A stretch of 23,552 bases of DNA, taken from NCBI RefSeq assembly GCF_000160855.1, contig NZ_GG700760.1, forward strand, positions 1 to 23,552, in the 5' to 3' direction. The position numbers and the translations under genes are program-made. Source of the stretch: Lactobacillus helveticus DSM 20075 = CGMCC 1.1877 (GTDB lineage Bacteria; Bacillota; Bacilli; Lactobacillales; Lactobacillaceae). Positions 21,991-23,552 of the stretch are shown here, one piece after another. Each line of letters begins with the position of its first letter. Position 1 is the first letter of the stretch. Under the pieces are notes generated by a model, which did no database searches, had not been told where the DNA came from, and saw only the letters and a list, made by a program, of their open reading frames with translations.

Positions 21991-22531
21991 TTGCTGGCAG
22001 AATTTGATTAACTAAAAATTCATTGCCCTTATCTGTTAGATGCTGGCCATCTTTTTGATAGTATGTCGAAATGTCCGTGAGTTTTCTAAAAGCAGGTAAG
22101 ATATCCACAAACTGTGCACTGTGCTTAGCTGCAACTCTTTTAGCAATATCGTTAAAAAGATCTAGTCTCTTATCGCCATAAAATTGGTTAATTTCGCTGT
22201 TAGTAGGATCAGGATAACAAAGACCAACGACTATGGCTTTGCCTATTTTAGTGAGGATTTCGTTTAGATTTTGCTCATAGCGTTCTGGTCGAATGCCCCA
22301 GCCAGTTGCGGCATCATTATTGCCATATTCGACTACAACTAAATCTCTTTTTTGAGGAATTAGATGCAAATAGTCCAATGCTTCGACAGTCGTAGCACCA
22401 CTTTTAGATATGTTTTTCACCTGTGCATAATCTTTTAGTCCTTTTTGAAATAGGTTAGTAGCTAAATCTGTGTCTTGGCCATTGCGAAAACCATTGAAAA
22501 TAGAATCACCGAATAAAATTATTTTTTTCAT
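21971..22531 (-). CDS. SGNH/GDSL-type esterase
   Basis: A 186-residue protein of the SGNH hydrolase superfamily. Block I is FGDSIFNG with the nucleophile Ser10, the Gly of block II is near SKSGATTVE, block III is YGNND (69-73), and block V is KDGQHLTDKG with catalytic Asp161 and His164. No signal peptide, so it is cytoplasmic. Family members remove acyl groups from lipids, sugars or peptidoglycan precursors; the substrate is not visible. It is convergent with the acetyltransferase gene (four shared bases) and divergent from coaA. Confidence 0.87.
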   Translation of the reverse strand: MKKIILFGDSIFNGFRNGQDTDLATNLFQKGLKDYAQVKNISKSGATTVEALDYLHLIPQKRDLVVVEYGNNDAATGWGIRPERYEQNLNEILTKIGKAIVVGLCYPDPTNSEINQFYGDKRLDLFNDIAKRVAAKHSAQFVDILPAFRKLTDISTYYQKDGQHLTDKGNEFLVNQILPAIKKELD

Positions 22532-22548
22532 AATTAATGCCTTTCAAG

Positions 22549-22554
22549 TATAAT
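22549..22554 (+). promoter_or_regulatory. -10 box of coaA
   Basis: TATAAT lies 23 bases before the first possible start of coaA; the -35 is weak. The leader is very short and holds no clear AGGAG. Confidence 0.5.
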
Positions 22555-22577
22555 TAGTAAGTGTAGATATAAGAAAA

Positions 22578-23504
22578 ATGGATATTATCATGAAAAATTA
22601 TACAAGTTTTAAAAGAAATGAATGGGCTAAATTAGCTCCAAAAAATAAAGCAAATATTACAAAAGAAGAATTAGCGCAAATCAAGTCACTGGGTGATGTA
22701 GTTGATTTAACCGATGTTCATGAGATTTATACTAGTTTAATTAGCTACTTACATTTAGTCTATCAGGATAAGCAACAAGTGCGTCAAGCACAGATTAAAT
22801 TTTTGCATAAATCATTTGAACCAGCTCCGTTCATCATTGGTATTTCAGGTTCCGTAGCGGTAGGCAAATCAACTACGGCGCGCCTTTTGCAGTTGCTTTT
22901 GCAAAGAACCTACCCAGATTTGAAAGTACATTTAATGACCACTGATGGCTTTATTTATCCAAATAAGGAACTAGAGCGCAAAGGCTTAATGTCACGCAAA
23001 GGCTTCCCTGAAAGTTACAATATGGCTTTATTAAGCGATTTTTTGCGGGATGTTTTAAGTGGTAAAAAAGATATTGTTTACCCACTTTATTCACAAGAAT
23101 TAAGCGACATTGTCCCTGGAAAATACGGTCATGTTAAGAATCCTGATATTTTGATTATTGAAGGAATTAATACCTTGCAACTCCCAGAAAGTGGACAAGT
23201 TGTGACTAGTGACTTTTTTGACTTTTCAATTTATATCGATGCAGAAGAAGATTTGATTGAAAAATGGTATATGCAACGTTTCCAAAAGATATTGAAGCTA
23301 AATAAAAACAAACCCGATAACTTTTATTATCAAATGGCAAATGGTCCGTTGGATCAAGCGATGCAGTTTGCGGAAGAAGTATGGCAAATGGTAAATTTAG
23401 TAAACCTACGTGAATATATTGCTCCAACTAAGGAACGTGCAAGCTTAATTTTGCATAAGACTGATGGACATTTAATTGATAAGATTTATTTGAGACATAT
23501 TTAG
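22578..23504 (+). CDS. coaA: Type I pantothenate kinase
   Basis: Phosphorylates pantothenate with ATP, the first step of coenzyme A synthesis, in the cytoplasm. The 308-residue protein is full length for the bacterial CoaA type. The P-loop GSVAVGKST is at 91-99. VHLMTTDGFIYPN, LMSRKGFPESYN and DILIIEGINTLQ are hallmark stretches (the first holds the catalytic Asp, the second the substrate-binding region). The last residues DKIYLRHI also match the family. Two ATGs are possible, at 22578 and 22590. Neither has a strong ribosome binding site, and the second gives MKNYTSF, so the true start may be four residues later. Confidence 0.95.
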   Translation: MDIIMKNYTSFKRNEWAKLAPKNKANITKEELAQIKSLGDVVDLTDVHEIYTSLISYLHLVYQDKQQVRQAQIKFLHKSFEPAPFIIGISGSVAVGKSTTARLLQLLLQRTYPDLKVHLMTTDGFIYPNKELERKGLMSRKGFPESYNMALLSDFLRDVLSGKKDIVYPLYSQELSDIVPGKYGHVKNPDILIIEGINTLQLPESGQVVTSDFFDFSIYIDAEEDLIEKWYMQRFQKILKLNKNKPDNFYYQMANGPLDQAMQFAEEVWQMVNLVNLREYIAPTKERASLILHKTDGHLIDKIYLRHI

Positions 23505-23509
23505 TTTGT

Positions 23510-23515
23510 TATAAT
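23510..23515 (+). promoter_or_regulatory. -10 box for the last gene
   Basis: A TATAAT lies six bases after the coaA stop and 24 bases before the next ATG, so the following gene may have its own promoter. No terminator is seen between them. Confidence 0.4.
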
Positions 23516-23538
23516 CTAATTAGATAAGGAGATTTTTT

Positions 23539-23552
23539 ATGCAAGCAATTAA
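23539..23552 (+). CDS. Start of the gene after coaA (cut by window edge)
   Basis: AAGGAG at 23526-23531 precedes ATG at 23539, and only the codons for MQAI are visible. In some lactobacilli guaA follows coaA, but four residues cannot confirm that here. Confidence 0.5.

Noticed and set aside
1..23552. CRISPR arrays, insertion sequences, tRNA or rRNA genes, prophage genes
   Set aside because: I looked for regularly spaced repeats, transposase motifs, cloverleaf and rRNA sequences and found none.

Overview
The window looks like chromosomal DNA from a low-GC Lactobacillus of the acidophilus/helveticus/crispatus group. This rests on A+T-rich spacers, strong AAGGAG ribosome binding sites, a Lactobacillus-type surface-exclusion (SEC10/PgrA-like) protein remnant, a T-box-controlled amino-acid transporter, HelD, and coaA at the right edge. 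Five genes are visibly broken in 23.5 kb, which fits a decaying genome such as dairy L. helveticus, but the species is inferred and not proven. I see no insertion sequence, tRNA, rRNA, CRISPR array or phage gene.

Left part (1-6262): the tail of an unidentified gene, a TetR-like regulator, and a decayed surface-exclusion protein gene. A 550-base AT-rich spacer follows. Then come a GH4 6-phospho-alpha-glucosidase with an upstream cre-like site, an RpiR-type regulator, and an L-asparaginase apparently co-transcribed with that regulator. Next are a 45-codon signal-peptide-like ORF with its own terminator and a frameshifted small gene.

Middle (6264-12856): a P-type cation ATPase gene that has lost its phosphorylation and nucleotide-binding domains by internal deletion, preceded by an attenuator-like leader. 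On the other strand is a possible small RNA. A cytoplasmic protein with a basic tail is divergent from a TcaA-like membrane protein. A BceAB-type ABC transporter pair follows, with no two-component system beside it.

Right part (12955-23552): a 5'-truncated aspartate/alanine exchanger gene and an aspartate racemase gene frameshifted in a C run, together a dead D-aspartate module. Then come a histidine phosphatase, a membrane-anchored zinc protease, and the RNA polymerase recycling factor HelD. A T-box leader with a second antiterminator/terminator half precedes a three-gene amino-acid ABC importer that runs into a GNAT acetyltransferase. Convergent to it is an SGNH esterase. Pantothenate kinase and the first codons of another gene close the window.

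The strongest candidates for something new are the one-and-a-half T-box leader with an unresolved amino-acid identity, the orphan RNA-like element at about 7900-8057, and the stand-alone 45-residue membrane or secreted peptide.
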